DNA of 49,392 nt from an uncultured Bacillota bacterium (GTDB lineage: Bacteria > Bacillota_I > Bacilli_A > RF39 > UBA660). Positions 25,417 through 33,893 of the stretch are shown piece after piece (within the stretch, counting starts at the first letter, position 1; each line of letters starts with the position of its first letter). The stretch spans positions 1-49,392 of the forward strand of contig CAUAFL010000011.1 of the NCBI GenBank assembly GCA_958428295.1. Reading direction: 5' to 3'. Made by a program: the position numbers and the translations under genes. The notes under the pieces are model-generated. The model made no database searches. It saw only the letters and a list, made by a program, of their open reading frames with translations, and was not told where the DNA came from.

Positions 25417-25949
25417 AATAACCTCCTTGGTTGCTTTCGACATATTTTAATCAATCCTACACTATCTTCAACGGTTTTTTCAATCGCATCAACAGGTAGC
25501 CCTTCTCGATAGTACTGACGAATCAACATATCTAATTTTTCTAATTTTTCATCAATGATTTCAGCTTCTAAGGTCTTTTTTCCTTTTTGAATATCAGCAA
25601 AAGAAATTGTTTGATTAATCGCTTCTTTTCCTGTTTCAAAAGAATAATAAGTTATCTTATTATCATCAATTTTACTAAGTTTATAATAATTATTTTGATA
25701 AGCAAGGATATAACTGCTAGTCGTTGTCTCTTTTTTAGTACAATTTATTGCATCAATATAATTTTGATTAGCATAAAGCGCAACCATTTGATAGAATGCT
25801 CCTAATAAGGTGCCTTCTTTTTGTTCATCATTAGTTGTTGGCTCTACATTAGTTATTAATATTCCTTGTGTTTGTGTTTTATTAATAAGTTCTTGCAGAT
25901 AGCCTTCACTACGAATTACTTGTTTAATATTATTCCTGTTATTTTCCAT
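25413..25949 (-). CDS. Hypothetical soluble protein
   Basis: 178 residues with no membrane segment or known motif. Mostly mixed alpha/beta: a central part with many Tyr (YILAYQNNYYKLSKID, ITYYSFETG) and a helical C-terminal third (EIIDEKLEKLDMLIRQYY). SD AGGAG 8 nt before ATG. It starts 12 bp after ychF and overlaps the membrane-protein gene by ATGA, so it belongs to a ychF-led transcript inserted before rpsF. Confidence 0.6.
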   Translation of the reverse strand: MENNRNNIKQVIRSEGYLQELINKTQTQGILITNVEPTTNDEQKEGTLLGAFYQMVALYANQNYIDAINCTKKETTTSSYILAYQNNYYKLSKIDDNKITYYSFETGKEAINQTISFADIQKGKKTLEAEIIDEKLEKLDMLIRQYYREGLPVDAIEKTVEDSVGLIKICRKQPRRLL

Positions 25950-25961
25950 TTTTTGTTACTC

Positions 25962-27062
25962 CTATACATTAAATCTAAAATGACAAATATCTCCATCTTG
26001 CATCAGGTACTCTTTTCCTTCTATTCGTGCCCTTCCAGCCTCCTTTACTTTCAACTCACTACCATAAGTCATTAAGTCGTCATAACTCATTACCTCTGCT
26101 TTAATAAAGCCTTTTTCAAAATCGGTATGAATAATTCCAGCACATTTTTTGGCATTCATTCCTTTTTGAAAAGTCCAGGCTCGTACTTCATCTTTGCCAA
26201 CTGTGAAGTAGGTAGCTAGTCCTAATAAATCATAGGTTGTTTTTATTAAACGATCTAAGCCGCTTTGTTCAAGACCTAACGCAACTAACATCTCTTTTTG
26301 ATCTGTTTCCTCTAACTCACTTAACTCTTCTTCGACTTTGGCACACAAGACTATGGTTTGAGATCCCTCTTTAGCAGCATACTGTTTTACCTTTTCAACA
26401 TAAACATTATTTTTAGCAGCCAAATCTTGTTCTTCAATATTAGCTAAATAAATCATAGGTTTTAAAGTTAAAAAGCTATAAGATTTTAAAATTTGGTGTT
26501 GTTCTTTACTAAATTCAACTAAGCGTAATGGTTGATTTTTCTCTAGGGCTGACTTTGCTTGTTCTAAACTTTCTACTTCCAATAAGTCTTCCTTATTTTT
26601 TGTCGTTTTAGCTCTTTTACCTAGTCGTTCTAAACGATGATTGATAATATCTAGATCCGCAATGGCCAATTCTAAATTAATTGTTTCAATATCACGAATT
26701 GGATTAATTGTACCATCAACATGAATAATGTTATTATCTTCAAAACAACGAACTACTTGACAAATAGCATCTACTTCTCTAATATGCGATAAAAATTTAT
26801 TTCCTAACCCCTCTCCTTGACTAGCCCCTTTTACTAACCCTGCTATATCTGTAAATTCATAGCTAGTTGGTATCACTTTGTTAGGCTGATATAGAGCTTT
26901 TAAATGTTCTATTCTCTCGTCTTTTACGTTTACAACCCCCACATTAGGATCAATTGTCGCAAAGGGATAATTTTCTGCTAAAATATGTTGATTGGTAATG
27001 GCATTAAATAAGGTACTTTTGCCAACGTTGGGAAGACCAACAATACCTGCTTTTAAACTCAT
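25962..27062 (-). CDS. ychF: Redox-regulated ATPase YchF (OLA1 family)
   Basis: Obg-related P-loop ATPase that binds ribosomes. Seen: GLPNVGKSTLFNAIT (G1), NYPFATIDPNVGVV, DIAGLVKGASQGEGLGNKFL (G3), NIEE in place of NKxD (G4), and a C-terminal TGS-like domain with FTVGKDEVRAW and YLMQDGDICHFRFNV. 366 residues, normal. The ychF-rpsF-ssb-rpsR order is conserved in Bacilli. Confidence 0.95.
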   Translation of the reverse strand: MSLKAGIVGLPNVGKSTLFNAITNQHILAENYPFATIDPNVGVVNVKDERIEHLKALYQPNKVIPTSYEFTDIAGLVKGASQGEGLGNKFLSHIREVDAICQVVRCFEDNNIIHVDGTINPIRDIETINLELAIADLDIINHRLERLGKRAKTTKNKEDLLEVESLEQAKSALEKNQPLRLVEFSKEQHQILKSYSFLTLKPMIYLANIEEQDLAAKNNVYVEKVKQYAAKEGSQTIVLCAKVEEELSELEETDQKEMLVALGLEQSGLDRLIKTTYDLLGLATYFTVGKDEVRAWTFQKGMNAKKCAGIIHTDFEKGFIKAEVMSYDDLMTYGSELKVKEAGRARIEGKEYLMQDGDICHFRFNV

Positions 27063-27110
27063 AATTTACCTCTTTCTTTTGGTTTTTGTTAATTTCTTTT
27101 GATTTGCTTT

Positions 27111-27139
27111 ATTATAGCTTGCTCTTTAATAATTGTAAA
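27111..27139 (-). promoter_or_regulatory. Sigma-A promoter for ychF
   Basis: Minus strand: TTTACA (27134-27139), 17-bp spacer, TATAAT (27111-27116), about 50 bp before the start codon. Confidence 0.8.
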
Positions 27140-27188
27140 GACTAAGCATTTTCTAGATACATAGAATGATTTATTTGTGAAGACGCAA

Positions 27189-27208
27189 AAAAATACCTTG
27201 CGGTATTA
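27189..27208 (-). terminator. Intrinsic terminator of the parA-to-abgT operon
   Basis: Minus strand AATACC-GCAA-GGTATT with a GNRA tetraloop followed by seven T, overlapping the transporter stop codon. Confidence 0.8.
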
Positions 27209-28801
27209 AAGGGTTGGATAAACACCTGGACCAAGTGGTAATCCTAGTAAATACCAACCAATGGTTAATAATATCCAGGTAGCAGCAATCATACCACAAT
27301 AAGGCATTATATAGCTGATACTTTGATGAATACTGATTGGTCTTTCTTTATTATTGTTATAAATATTTAAATAGCCAATATAAATTACAAAACCAGCTAA
27401 TAATGGTGTTATTCCAGCCGTTACTGAATCTCCCACGCGTAAGATAAACTGGGCAAATTGAGGAGATATATTAGATTGCATAAAGGCTGGTACTAATATC
27501 GGAGCAAAAATTGACCATTTAGCAGCCGGTGTAGTTACAAATAAATTAGCAATGGCAATCATAATAATAGCAAAAATTACTAAAGTAATTCCGGTAAAGT
27601 TTACATTGCCAAGGGCATTAGCACACCAACTAGTAATAACGGTTCCGATATTTGTTTGTTTAAATACAGAAATGAATTGTGAAACAACAAAGATTAAAAT
27701 AATTAATTCTCCTATATGCTGAAAACTATTTTTGCAACCATTAATGATATCTTTATCGTTTTTGATTGTTTTCGCTCCAATACCATAAAAGATGCCCACT
27801 AATGTAAATAATAAAGCTATCATATAAGTAAAACCATCCTGAAAATAGGAATTGCTTCCAAACAATTGGCCTAGGTAAGTATCCTCATTCATATCAAGCA
27901 GTAATCCTGAAGATGGTAAATTAGGAACAATCATGTAAATAAAGCAAAGGATAATAATGATACCCGTAACTAGAGCAAATTTTAAACCACGCTTTTCGTA
28001 TTTGTCTTTTTCAATTTTCAACTGTTCTGCTTCTTCAATACTAGTCGTAGATAATTCTTCAGTTTTTGATAAATTTTCTTTTTCGCGATACTTTCCTAAT
28101 TTAGGAGCAATGACTTTTTCAATGATGAAAGCCCCAACAATAGAGATAATTAAAGAGAAAGCCATAATTATATATAAATTTGAAGTTAAACTAATATGGG
28201 TAGTCTCATCAATTAATCTAGCGGCAGTTGTCGTATAAGGAATAAGACTTACTTCCATAGAACCAACGAAAATGGAAACACCATAACCAAAACTAACACC
28301 GGCAAAGGCAGCAATAATTCCAAGAAAAGGATTGCGTCCATTAATTTCAAACAGCAAGGCCGCAAGAGGGATGAGTACAACATAACCTACGTCATTAATT
28401 AAAGAAGAAATAACTGCTAAAAAAATTATGAAAAAGGTCAATGCCCATCTATTACTTTTCTTTAGTTTTCGATCACATAATGTTTGAATAAACCCAGTAC
28501 TACGCATAATACTTAAACCAATTAAGGTAATCAAAAGCATTCCAAGAGGAGCAAAACTTAAAAAATTACGTGTCGCATTACTGATGATATATTTCATGCC
28601 ATCAAAATTTAACATATTCTCTACGGTTACTAAGGAACTTTCTAGTTCATATGTGGTCTGGTTTACTTTGTTAGAGGTCGCTTGCATTTGCACTGTTGAT
28701 AAAACAGCACTTAGAAGAACAGTTAAAACTGTTAAAACCAGAAATATCGTGATTGGATGAAAATAAAACTTTTTAAGTTTTAACTTTTTCTTTTCTTTCA
28801 T
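27206..28801 (-). CDS. AbgT-family transporter
   Basis: Polytopic membrane protein of 531 residues with 11-13 hydrophobic segments. NFLSFAPLGMLLITLIGLSIM, SSLINDVGYVVLIPLAALLFEINGRNPFLGIIAAFAGVSFGYG and LFVTTPAAKWSIFAPILVP fit the AbgT/MtrF family (p-aminobenzoyl-glutamate uptake or sulfonamide-type efflux). Substrate cannot be told. It starts one base after the DUF951 stop, so it is joined to the partition operon, a place where Bacillus and Staphylococcus have no transporter, suggesting later insertion. SD AGAGGA. Confidence 0.85.
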   Translation of the reverse strand: MKEKKKLKLKKFYFHPITIFLVLTVLTVLLSAVLSTVQMQATSNKVNQTTYELESSLVTVENMLNFDGMKYIISNATRNFLSFAPLGMLLITLIGLSIMRSTGFIQTLCDRKLKKSNRWALTFFIIFLAVISSLINDVGYVVLIPLAALLFEINGRNPFLGIIAAFAGVSFGYGVSIFVGSMEVSLIPYTTTAARLIDETTHISLTSNLYIIMAFSLIISIVGAFIIEKVIAPKLGKYREKENLSKTEELSTTSIEEAEQLKIEKDKYEKRGLKFALVTGIIIILCFIYMIVPNLPSSGLLLDMNEDTYLGQLFGSNSYFQDGFTYMIALLFTLVGIFYGIGAKTIKNDKDIINGCKNSFQHIGELIILIFVVSQFISVFKQTNIGTVITSWCANALGNVNFTGITLVIFAIIMIAIANLFVTTPAAKWSIFAPILVPAFMQSNISPQFAQFILRVGDSVTAGITPLLAGFVIYIGYLNIYNNNKERPISIHQSISYIMPYCGMIAATWILLTIGWYLLGLPLGPGVYPTL

Positions 28802-28802
28802 A

Positions 28803-28997
28803 TTAATCCTCTTTTACTAATACTTTTTTTAATTTTTTATTAAATTCAATTCTTGGTATAAAAATAGTTCTTCCGCAAGTACAACATTGGATTTTTAAAT
28901 CAGCACCTAAACGGATGATTTCCCACTCATTACTACCACAGGGATGAGTTTTTTTTAGGAGCACATGACTGCCTAATGTATAATTTTTATCACCCAT
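28803..28997 (-). CDS. yyzM: DUF951 protein (YyzM-like)
   Basis: 64 residues. HPCGSNEWEIIRLGADLKIQCCTCGRTIFIPRIEF is the DUF951 signature, with three Cys (CCTC) after HPCG, probably metal-binding. The start at 28997 has GGAGG 6 nt upstream and overlaps the mscS end by 8 nt; the longer frame is rejected. Conserved companion of ychF and the mscS-type gene in Bacilli. Function unknown. Confidence 0.85.
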   Translation of the reverse strand: MGDKNYTLGSHVLLKKTHPCGSNEWEIIRLGADLKIQCCTCGRTIFIPRIEFNKKLKKVLVKED

Positions 28998-29793
28998 TGC
29001 GCACCTCCACTTGAGGGAAAGGAATAGTAATTCCGCCTTTCGCAAACGCAAGACGAAAATCTTTTTTCATTTTTCTTTCTATTTCAAAATCTTTGGTAGG
29101 TTTAGTTTTTACTGCTACACGATAAACAATGGCAGAGTCATCAAGCTTGTCAATCCCCCAAAGCTCTGTTTTCCCTTTTAAATTAGGATAACTTTTATCA
29201 ATTATTTCCATTGTATCATATATAATTTTCTCTACTTTATCAAGATCACTATCATAACTTACGGAAAGATCAACAATAGCTAAAGAAGGATTTAAACTAT
29301 AATTAATGACTTCACGAATCGCATGATTTGAGATAATTTGGACACCACCCTTATAATCTTTAACTCTAGTTGTTTTAAGACCCATAGAGATTACTTCTCC
29401 ACGAAAACCATTAATTGATACATTATCGCCAATTTCAAACTGATCTTCTAATAAAATCGAAATACCCGCAATTAAATCTTTAGCAATATCTTGAAAGGCT
29501 AAAGATAATACAGCTACACCAATTCCCAGTCCAGCAAATATTTTACTAACATCAATATGATAAATAGAAAGAATAATTAAAAAGGTAATAATAATTAAAA
29601 TATACTTTACTATATTTTTAATAATACTCTTGGAAGTTTCAATTCTTTTTTTATTTTTATGATTAAGAGCGCTATTATTTAAAAGACGATTAATAAGAAG
29701 CGTTAGTAGTTTATAAAACATATAAGCAAGACAAATATAAATAAAAGGTTTTAAGAGATAAGTATAAATGTCTGTGTTAAAAAACTCTTTCAT
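28990..29793 (-). CDS. Small-conductance mechanosensitive channel (MscS family)
   Basis: 267 residues. Three hydrophobic segments (about 12-33, 57-75, 82-105), the pore-proximal LGIGVAVLSLAFQDIAKDLIAGISILLEDQF and the beta domain IGDNVSINGFRGEVISMGLKTTRVKDYKGGVQIISN, then an alpha/beta C-terminal domain. Protects against osmotic downshock. Between parB and DUF951-ychF as in Staphylococcus. SD AAGGAAG. Confidence 0.92.
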   Translation of the reverse strand: MKEFFNTDIYTYLLKPFIYICLAYMFYKLLTLLINRLLNNSALNHKNKKRIETSKSIIKNIVKYILIIITFLIILSIYHIDVSKIFAGLGIGVAVLSLAFQDIAKDLIAGISILLEDQFEIGDNVSINGFRGEVISMGLKTTRVKDYKGGVQIISNHAIREVINYSLNPSLAIVDLSVSYDSDLDKVEKIIYDTMEIIDKSYPNLKGKTELWGIDKLDDSAIVYRVAVKTKPTKDFEIERKMKKDFRLAFAKGGITIPFPQVEVRNG

Positions 29794-29808
29794 TTCTTCA
29801 CTTCCTTA

Positions 29809-30690
29809 CTATTTATCAAGATTCATAATTTCCAAAATTCTTGTCAAATCATTGGTATTAGTAAATTTAATTTCAATTTTATTGTTCTTTATTTTCACTT
29901 TTGTTCCTAATTTCTCACAAAGATTTTCAGCAACATATTGGTATTCATCATCATATTTATTTGTTCTAATAACTTCCTTTTTACGATGATATTCATGGGG
30001 AGATTGTGTCAGTTCTTCTAATTTTCTAACACTTATTCCAGAAGCAACCACCTGTTCAGCCAACTGTTCAATCTGTATTTTATCTTTTAATTTACTTAGG
30101 ACACGAGCATGACCCATGCTTAATTCCCCAGTACTTAAATAATCTTTAACCATTTCTGGTAATGTTAATAATCCTAACATGTTCGTCACATAACTTCTAC
30201 TTTTTCCTACCCTTTTAGAAAGTTCTTCTTGTGTTAATGATAGGTGCTCCTGCAATTTCTGATAGGCCATAGCTTCTTCTAACGCTGTTAAATCCTCACG
30301 TTGTAAATTTTCTAATAAAGCAATTTGCATCATATCTTCATCACTAAAGTCTTTAATAATTGCAGGAATCGTCTCCTTACCTGCTAATTTACTAGCTTTA
30401 ACACGACGTTCTCCAGCGATAATTTCATAGCCCTTAATACTCTTTTTAGCAATAATTGGCTGAAAGACACCATGTTCTTTAATAGAAGATGCTAATTCAG
30501 ATAAAGCCTCTTCATCAAAGTTTTGACGAGGCTGGTAGGGATTGCTTCTTAGATCAGCTAACTTTATTTCCACAATTGCTTCTTTAGGGGTTGTTTCAAT
30601 AATTTTTTCCTCTACCTGTTCTAAATCTAATGGCTCATTATTAAATAATTCTTCTAAGCCTCGTCCTAAGGCTCTTCTTTTATTTTCCAT
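29809..30690 (-). CDS. parB: Chromosome partition protein ParB (Spo0J)
   Basis: CTP-dependent DNA clamp that loads at parS, spreads, and loads SMC. Seen: RRALGRGLEELF (ParA-stimulating N-terminus), LRSNPYQPRQNFDEEAL, GERRVKASKLAG and ENLQREDLTALEEA (CTP-binding boxes), HTH with TQEELSKRVGKSRSYVTNML and SMGHARVLSKL, and a C-terminal dimerisation domain ending LTRILEIMNL. About 293 residues. I take the ATG at 30690; a TTG nine bases upstream has better SD spacing and may be used. The start overlaps parA. A matching parS lies at 49354. Confidence 0.95.
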   Translation of the reverse strand: MENKRRALGRGLEELFNNEPLDLEQVEEKIIETTPKEAIVEIKLADLRSNPYQPRQNFDEEALSELASSIKEHGVFQPIIAKKSIKGYEIIAGERRVKASKLAGKETIPAIIKDFSDEDMMQIALLENLQREDLTALEEAMAYQKLQEHLSLTQEELSKRVGKSRSYVTNMLGLLTLPEMVKDYLSTGELSMGHARVLSKLKDKIQIEQLAEQVVASGISVRKLEELTQSPHEYHRKKEVIRTNKYDDEYQYVAENLCEKLGTKVKIKNNKIEIKFTNTNDLTRILEIMNLDK

Positions 30691-31465
30691 TACGATCAAT
30701 CACTTCCTTTGCTAAATTTAAATAAGCTTCAGCGCCCTTACTTTTAGGATCATATACAATGATTGGTTCTCCATGGCTTGGAGCTTCAGTTAAACGAATA
30801 AGGCGAGGAATAATAGTATTGTAAACTTTTTCCTTAAAAAATTTGCGAATATCATCAACTACTTCAAATCCTAAATTCGTTCTTGAATCTAACATCGTTA
30901 ATAATACTCCTTCTATATCGAGATTGGGATTTAATTGCTTCTGAGCAAGTCGAATCGTATTTAATAATTGCATGATCCCTTCTAAGGCAAAAAATTCACA
31001 TTGTACAGGAATTACCACGGAATCACTAGCAGTTAGCGCATTGGTAGTAATTAATCCTAATGATGGAGGGCAATCAATAATAATAAAATCAAATTTTTCT
31101 CTTATGGGTTCTAAATGGCGCTTTAATTGAGCTCCTTTGGCAAATCCTGGTTCACTTTGACTTTTTTCTAATAACTCTATATCAAGACCAGCTAAATTAA
31201 TCGTGGCAGGTATTACGTATAATTGTTTATACTTTGTTTTTATCATAGCATCATATGTTTCACATTGATTAGTTAAAACGTCATAAACACTACGCGTAAT
31301 ATCCCCCTTATTAATTCCTACGCCTGTTGTCGTATTTCCTTGAGGATCCAAATCAATTAATAAAACTCGTTTGCCAAGAAATGCAAGTGATGCAGAAAGG
31401 TTAATACTGGTTGTTGTTTTTCCTACGCCACCTTTTTGATTTACTAATGAAATTACCTTTCCCAT
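30680..31465 (-). CDS. parA: Chromosome partition ATPase ParA (Soj)
   Basis: Deviant-Walker ATPase that drives origin segregation and regulates DnaA in Bacillus. Seen: MGKVISLVNQKGGVGKTTTSINL (deviant Walker A KGGVGKTT at about 10-17), DLDPQGNTTTGVG, IIDCPPSLGL, and C-terminal EAPSHGEPIIVYDPKSKGAEAYLNLAKEV. About 261 residues from the ATG at 31465. Co-transcribed with parB. Confidence 0.95.
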   Translation of the reverse strand: MGKVISLVNQKGGVGKTTTSINLSASLAFLGKRVLLIDLDPQGNTTTGVGINKGDITRSVYDVLTNQCETYDAMIKTKYKQLYVIPATINLAGLDIELLEKSQSEPGFAKGAQLKRHLEPIREKFDFIIIDCPPSLGLITTNALTASDSVVIPVQCEFFALEGIMQLLNTIRLAQKQLNPNLDIEGVLLTMLDSRTNLGFEVVDDIRKFFKEKVYNTIIPRLIRLTEAPSHGEPIIVYDPKSKGAEAYLNLAKEVIDRNGK

Positions 31466-31498
31466 GTTTATCACTCTCTTCTTTAATAATCCTTTTTT

Positions 31499-31527
31499 AT
31501 TGTATCAAAAATAAAGGTTGCTGAAAA
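31499..31527 (-). promoter_or_regulatory. Promoter for parA-parB-mscS-DUF951-abgT
   Basis: Minus strand: TTTTCA (31522-31527), 17-bp spacer, TACAAT (31499-31504) with an upstream TG (extended -10). It lies just behind the noc terminator. Confidence 0.6.
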
Positions 31528-31532
31528 CAATT

Positions 31533-31562
31533 TTAGGAAAAAAGTAGATTTTACTCTACTTT
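31533..31562 (-). terminator. Intrinsic terminator of noc
   Basis: 8-bp stem AAAGTAGA/TCTACTTT (arms 31555-31562 and 31541-31548) then six T-rich bases. The stem contains the noc stop codon. Confidence 0.7.
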
Positions 31563-33110
31563 TCTTTCCTCCTTTTGTTTTGCTATTCGAATTACAATTT
31601 GATAATTCTTTTCAAAATCCATTTCCTCAGAATCAATTTTATAACCACTATTTTCTATATTTCTCACTGTATCTCGAATTAATTGAATGGCTTCATTTAA
31701 TGTATAATTTGGTCGTGGAGGCTGTTGTTGCTGTGCTATTCCCTCAATCTTCTGAACATCATCTTTAAAAATGGGATTCCTTGCAAAGGGATTATTGAAC
31801 GTATCAATATAAGGAATTTTTGGTTCTTGCGTTGATTGTGGCAATTCAACTTCTTGTAGTGAAGGGGTTAAATTTGGTTTTTTTGTCATACTTTCTAATA
31901 GACTATCCATACTACTGCTTGAATCATCGGTGACAGCAGGTGGTGTTGTCTGTGGAAAGATAAATGAATCAATATTTACTTTTTCTTGATTTTGATTTGC
32001 TGGTTCTTTAGGCGTTGGCATATTAAAAATATCCTGATTTTGTTGAAAGTTTTGCTCCTGTGGAGGATTATTTTTTTCTGTATTTACTGGTTGAAAAAAT
32101 TTAAATCTACCAGTATCACCGGCACTATCATTGTTTTCTTCTTCCTTGGAAGTGACCTTTAATAAGCTATCTAAATCAGCTTTTGGTTTCTCAACATTAA
32201 TATCTTTGGCTTGTGCCTTTAATTCATCAATATTGACAGGTTGAAGAGCACTGCTGCTAAGATTATCAATTGTACTAGGCATATCGTAATCAATAAACTT
32301 TGGTGGAGTACTATAATCAATACCAACTGTTTGATTAAAATCATTAGTAGTATTGTTATGTATCTCAGGAATTGCTCCTGTATTTGCCTCTAATACAGGA
32401 GTAGTAATAGTACTATTTTCAGTTACTGGAACTGGATTAGGTTGTAGTATTTTCTCTATTTCGCTAACGGGTATTCCATTGCTCTCAGGAGTAATAAGTG
32501 GCGGATTTTGTTTTTGTTTAATTGTTTCTTCAAGTTCTCTAACTGTCATTTTTTTAGTAATTACTTCTTTCAACATATTTTTTTGTTCTTTCGAGTCACT
32601 GATATTTAATAGTGCCCGAGCATGACGTTCAGAAATTTGTTCTTTTAATAAAGCGTTTTGAACATCTTCACTTAATGATAATAATCGTAATTTATTAGCA
32701 ACAGAACTTTGACTTTTGCCCATTGTCTTAGCTAATTCTTCTTGAGTCATTTGATCTAGTTCAAGAATTTTTTGATAGGTTCTTGCTTCTTCAATCGGAT
32801 TTAAATTTTTTCGTTGTAAATTTTCTAAAAGTGCCACTTTACTACTTTCTTTATCATCTAAATTACGGATAATAGCAGGAATTTTAGTTAATCCAGCTAA
32901 GGCTGAAGCCTTGTAACGACGTTCTCCAGCAATAATTTCATATTTATTTCCTATATTTCTAACAATAATTGGTTGTATAACTCCATGTTCTTTGATTGAA
33001 ACTGCTAATTCTTTTAAAGCTTTTTCGTCAAATACCTGTCGTGGTTGAAAACGATTTGGAATAATATCATCTAAATATAAGTAGACAATTTCATTTGTAT
33101 TTGTTTCCAT
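31551..33110 (-). CDS. noc: Noc-like ParB paralogue with long disordered insert
   Basis: 519 residues, against about 280 for Bacillus Noc. Residues 1-200 are a ParB/Noc core: IIPNRFQPRQVFDEK, AGERRYKASALAG, ENLQRKNLNPIEEA and the Noc-like HTH GKSQSSVANKLRLLSL with ISERHARALL. Residues 201-465 are Pro/Asn/Gln/Ser/Thr-rich and disordered, with short repeated motifs (DLDSLLK, MDSLLES; FKFFQP, SFIFPQ). Residues 466-512 form a small helix-strand domain (LNEAIQLIRDTVRNIENSGY ... YQIVIRI). The N-terminal amphipathic membrane helix of Noc is absent. Its place between rsmG and parA is exactly that of noc. Confidence 0.82.
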   Translation of the reverse strand: METNTNEIVYLYLDDIIPNRFQPRQVFDEKALKELAVSIKEHGVIQPIIVRNIGNKYEIIAGERRYKASALAGLTKIPAIIRNLDDKESSKVALLENLQRKNLNPIEEARTYQKILELDQMTQEELAKTMGKSQSSVANKLRLLSLSEDVQNALLKEQISERHARALLNISDSKEQKNMLKEVITKKMTVRELEETIKQKQNPPLITPESNGIPVSEIEKILQPNPVPVTENSTITTPVLEANTGAIPEIHNNTTNDFNQTVGIDYSTPPKFIDYDMPSTIDNLSSSALQPVNIDELKAQAKDINVEKPKADLDSLLKVTSKEEENNDSAGDTGRFKFFQPVNTEKNNPPQEQNFQQNQDIFNMPTPKEPANQNQEKVNIDSFIFPQTTPPAVTDDSSSSMDSLLESMTKKPNLTPSLQEVELPQSTQEPKIPYIDTFNNPFARNPIFKDDVQKIEGIAQQQQPPRPNYTLNEAIQLIRDTVRNIENSGYKIDSEEMDFEKNYQIVIRIAKQKEERKVE

Positions 33111-33155
33111 CTAAATCCCTCACTTTTATTCTTTTTTTAGTTTCCCCATAGTAGC

Positions 33156-33164
33156 ATTATAACA
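33156..33164 (-). promoter_or_regulatory. Extended -10 promoter for noc
   Basis: Minus strand TGTTATAAT in the rsmG-noc gap; -35 is poor. noc therefore has its own transcript, bounded by the rsmG and noc terminators. Confidence 0.5.
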
Positions 33165-33215
33165 TCATTTATCCGATTAATCTAGCCTATCTAAAGTTTT
33201 ATTGCAGAATGAAAG

Positions 33216-33244
33216 AGAAAAACAATCATCTTTTTTCATGATTG
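33216..33244 (-). terminator. Intrinsic terminator of rsmG
   Basis: Minus strand CAATCAT, 8-nt loop, ATGATTG (arms 33238-33244 and 33223-33229) followed by TTTTTC. It overlaps the end of rsmG. Confidence 0.7.
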
Positions 33245-33891
33245 CTTTGGGTTTTTGTAATTAATAGTAAGGTTCTTTTACTCTCTTCTTTTGGTAATAA
33301 AAAGTTTATTTTTTTTGCTAACGTCCAATGGTTCTTGTTTAACAACATTTGAGCTTCATTTAATTCTTCCTCTACATTACCCTTCATGGCAATGAAAAAT
33401 CCTGTATTATTTACAAGAGGCATCGCCCAAACTAAAAGTTTCGGTAATGATGCTACTGCTCTTGCGGTTACTATATCAAAAGTAAGTCCTTCTTTTTGTA
33501 AATCCTCTGCTCGAATATGTTTAGCCTCAATATCTTGTAAATCTAGTTCCTCAATAAGCGAATTCAAATAACTTACTCTTTTTTCTAATGCATCAATGAG
33601 AGTTATCTTTAGTTGTGGAAAGCATATTTTTAAAACAATGCCAGGAAAACCAGCGCCACTTCCAATATCACATAAAGTGGTTGCTTTTGTAAAATCACAA
33701 ATTTTAACAAGAGAGAGACTATCATAGAAGTGTTTTAAATAAACCTCTTCTTTAGAAGTAATCCTAGTAAGATTCATTATTTTATTTGTTTCTATTAAAC
33801 GATTATAAAACTTTTCTAGTAATTTTTTTTGAGTAGGTGTTAAGAAGATGTCCAAACGTTCTAATTCTTTTTCAAATTCTGATTCTGTCAA
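33226..33891 (-). CDS. rsmG: 16S rRNA guanine-527 N7-methyltransferase
   Basis: SAM-dependent methyltransferase (GidB). Seen: MNLTRITSKEEVYLKHFYDSL-type core, CDIGSGAGFPGIVLKI (SAM loop) near 88-103, VTARAVASLPKLL. 221 residues. TTG start with AAAGGGG 8 nt upstream; no nearby ATG in frame. Two bases after the mnmG stop, as in all Bacilli. Confidence 0.94.
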   Translation of the reverse strand: MTESEFEKELERLDIFLTPTQKKLLEKFYNRLIETNKIMNLTRITSKEEVYLKHFYDSLSLVKICDFTKATTLCDIGSGAGFPGIVLKICFPQLKITLIDALEKRVSYLNSLIEELDLQDIEAKHIRAEDLQKEGLTFDIVTARAVASLPKLLVWAMPLVNNTGFFIAMKGNVEEELNEAQMLLNKNHWTLAKKINFLLPKEESKRTLLLITKTQSNHEKR

Positions 33892-33893
33892 TG

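Noticed and set aside
27063..27205. Small RNA in the ychF-abgT gap
   Set aside because: The gap is accounted for by the ychF promoter and the abgT terminator; no further structure is visible.
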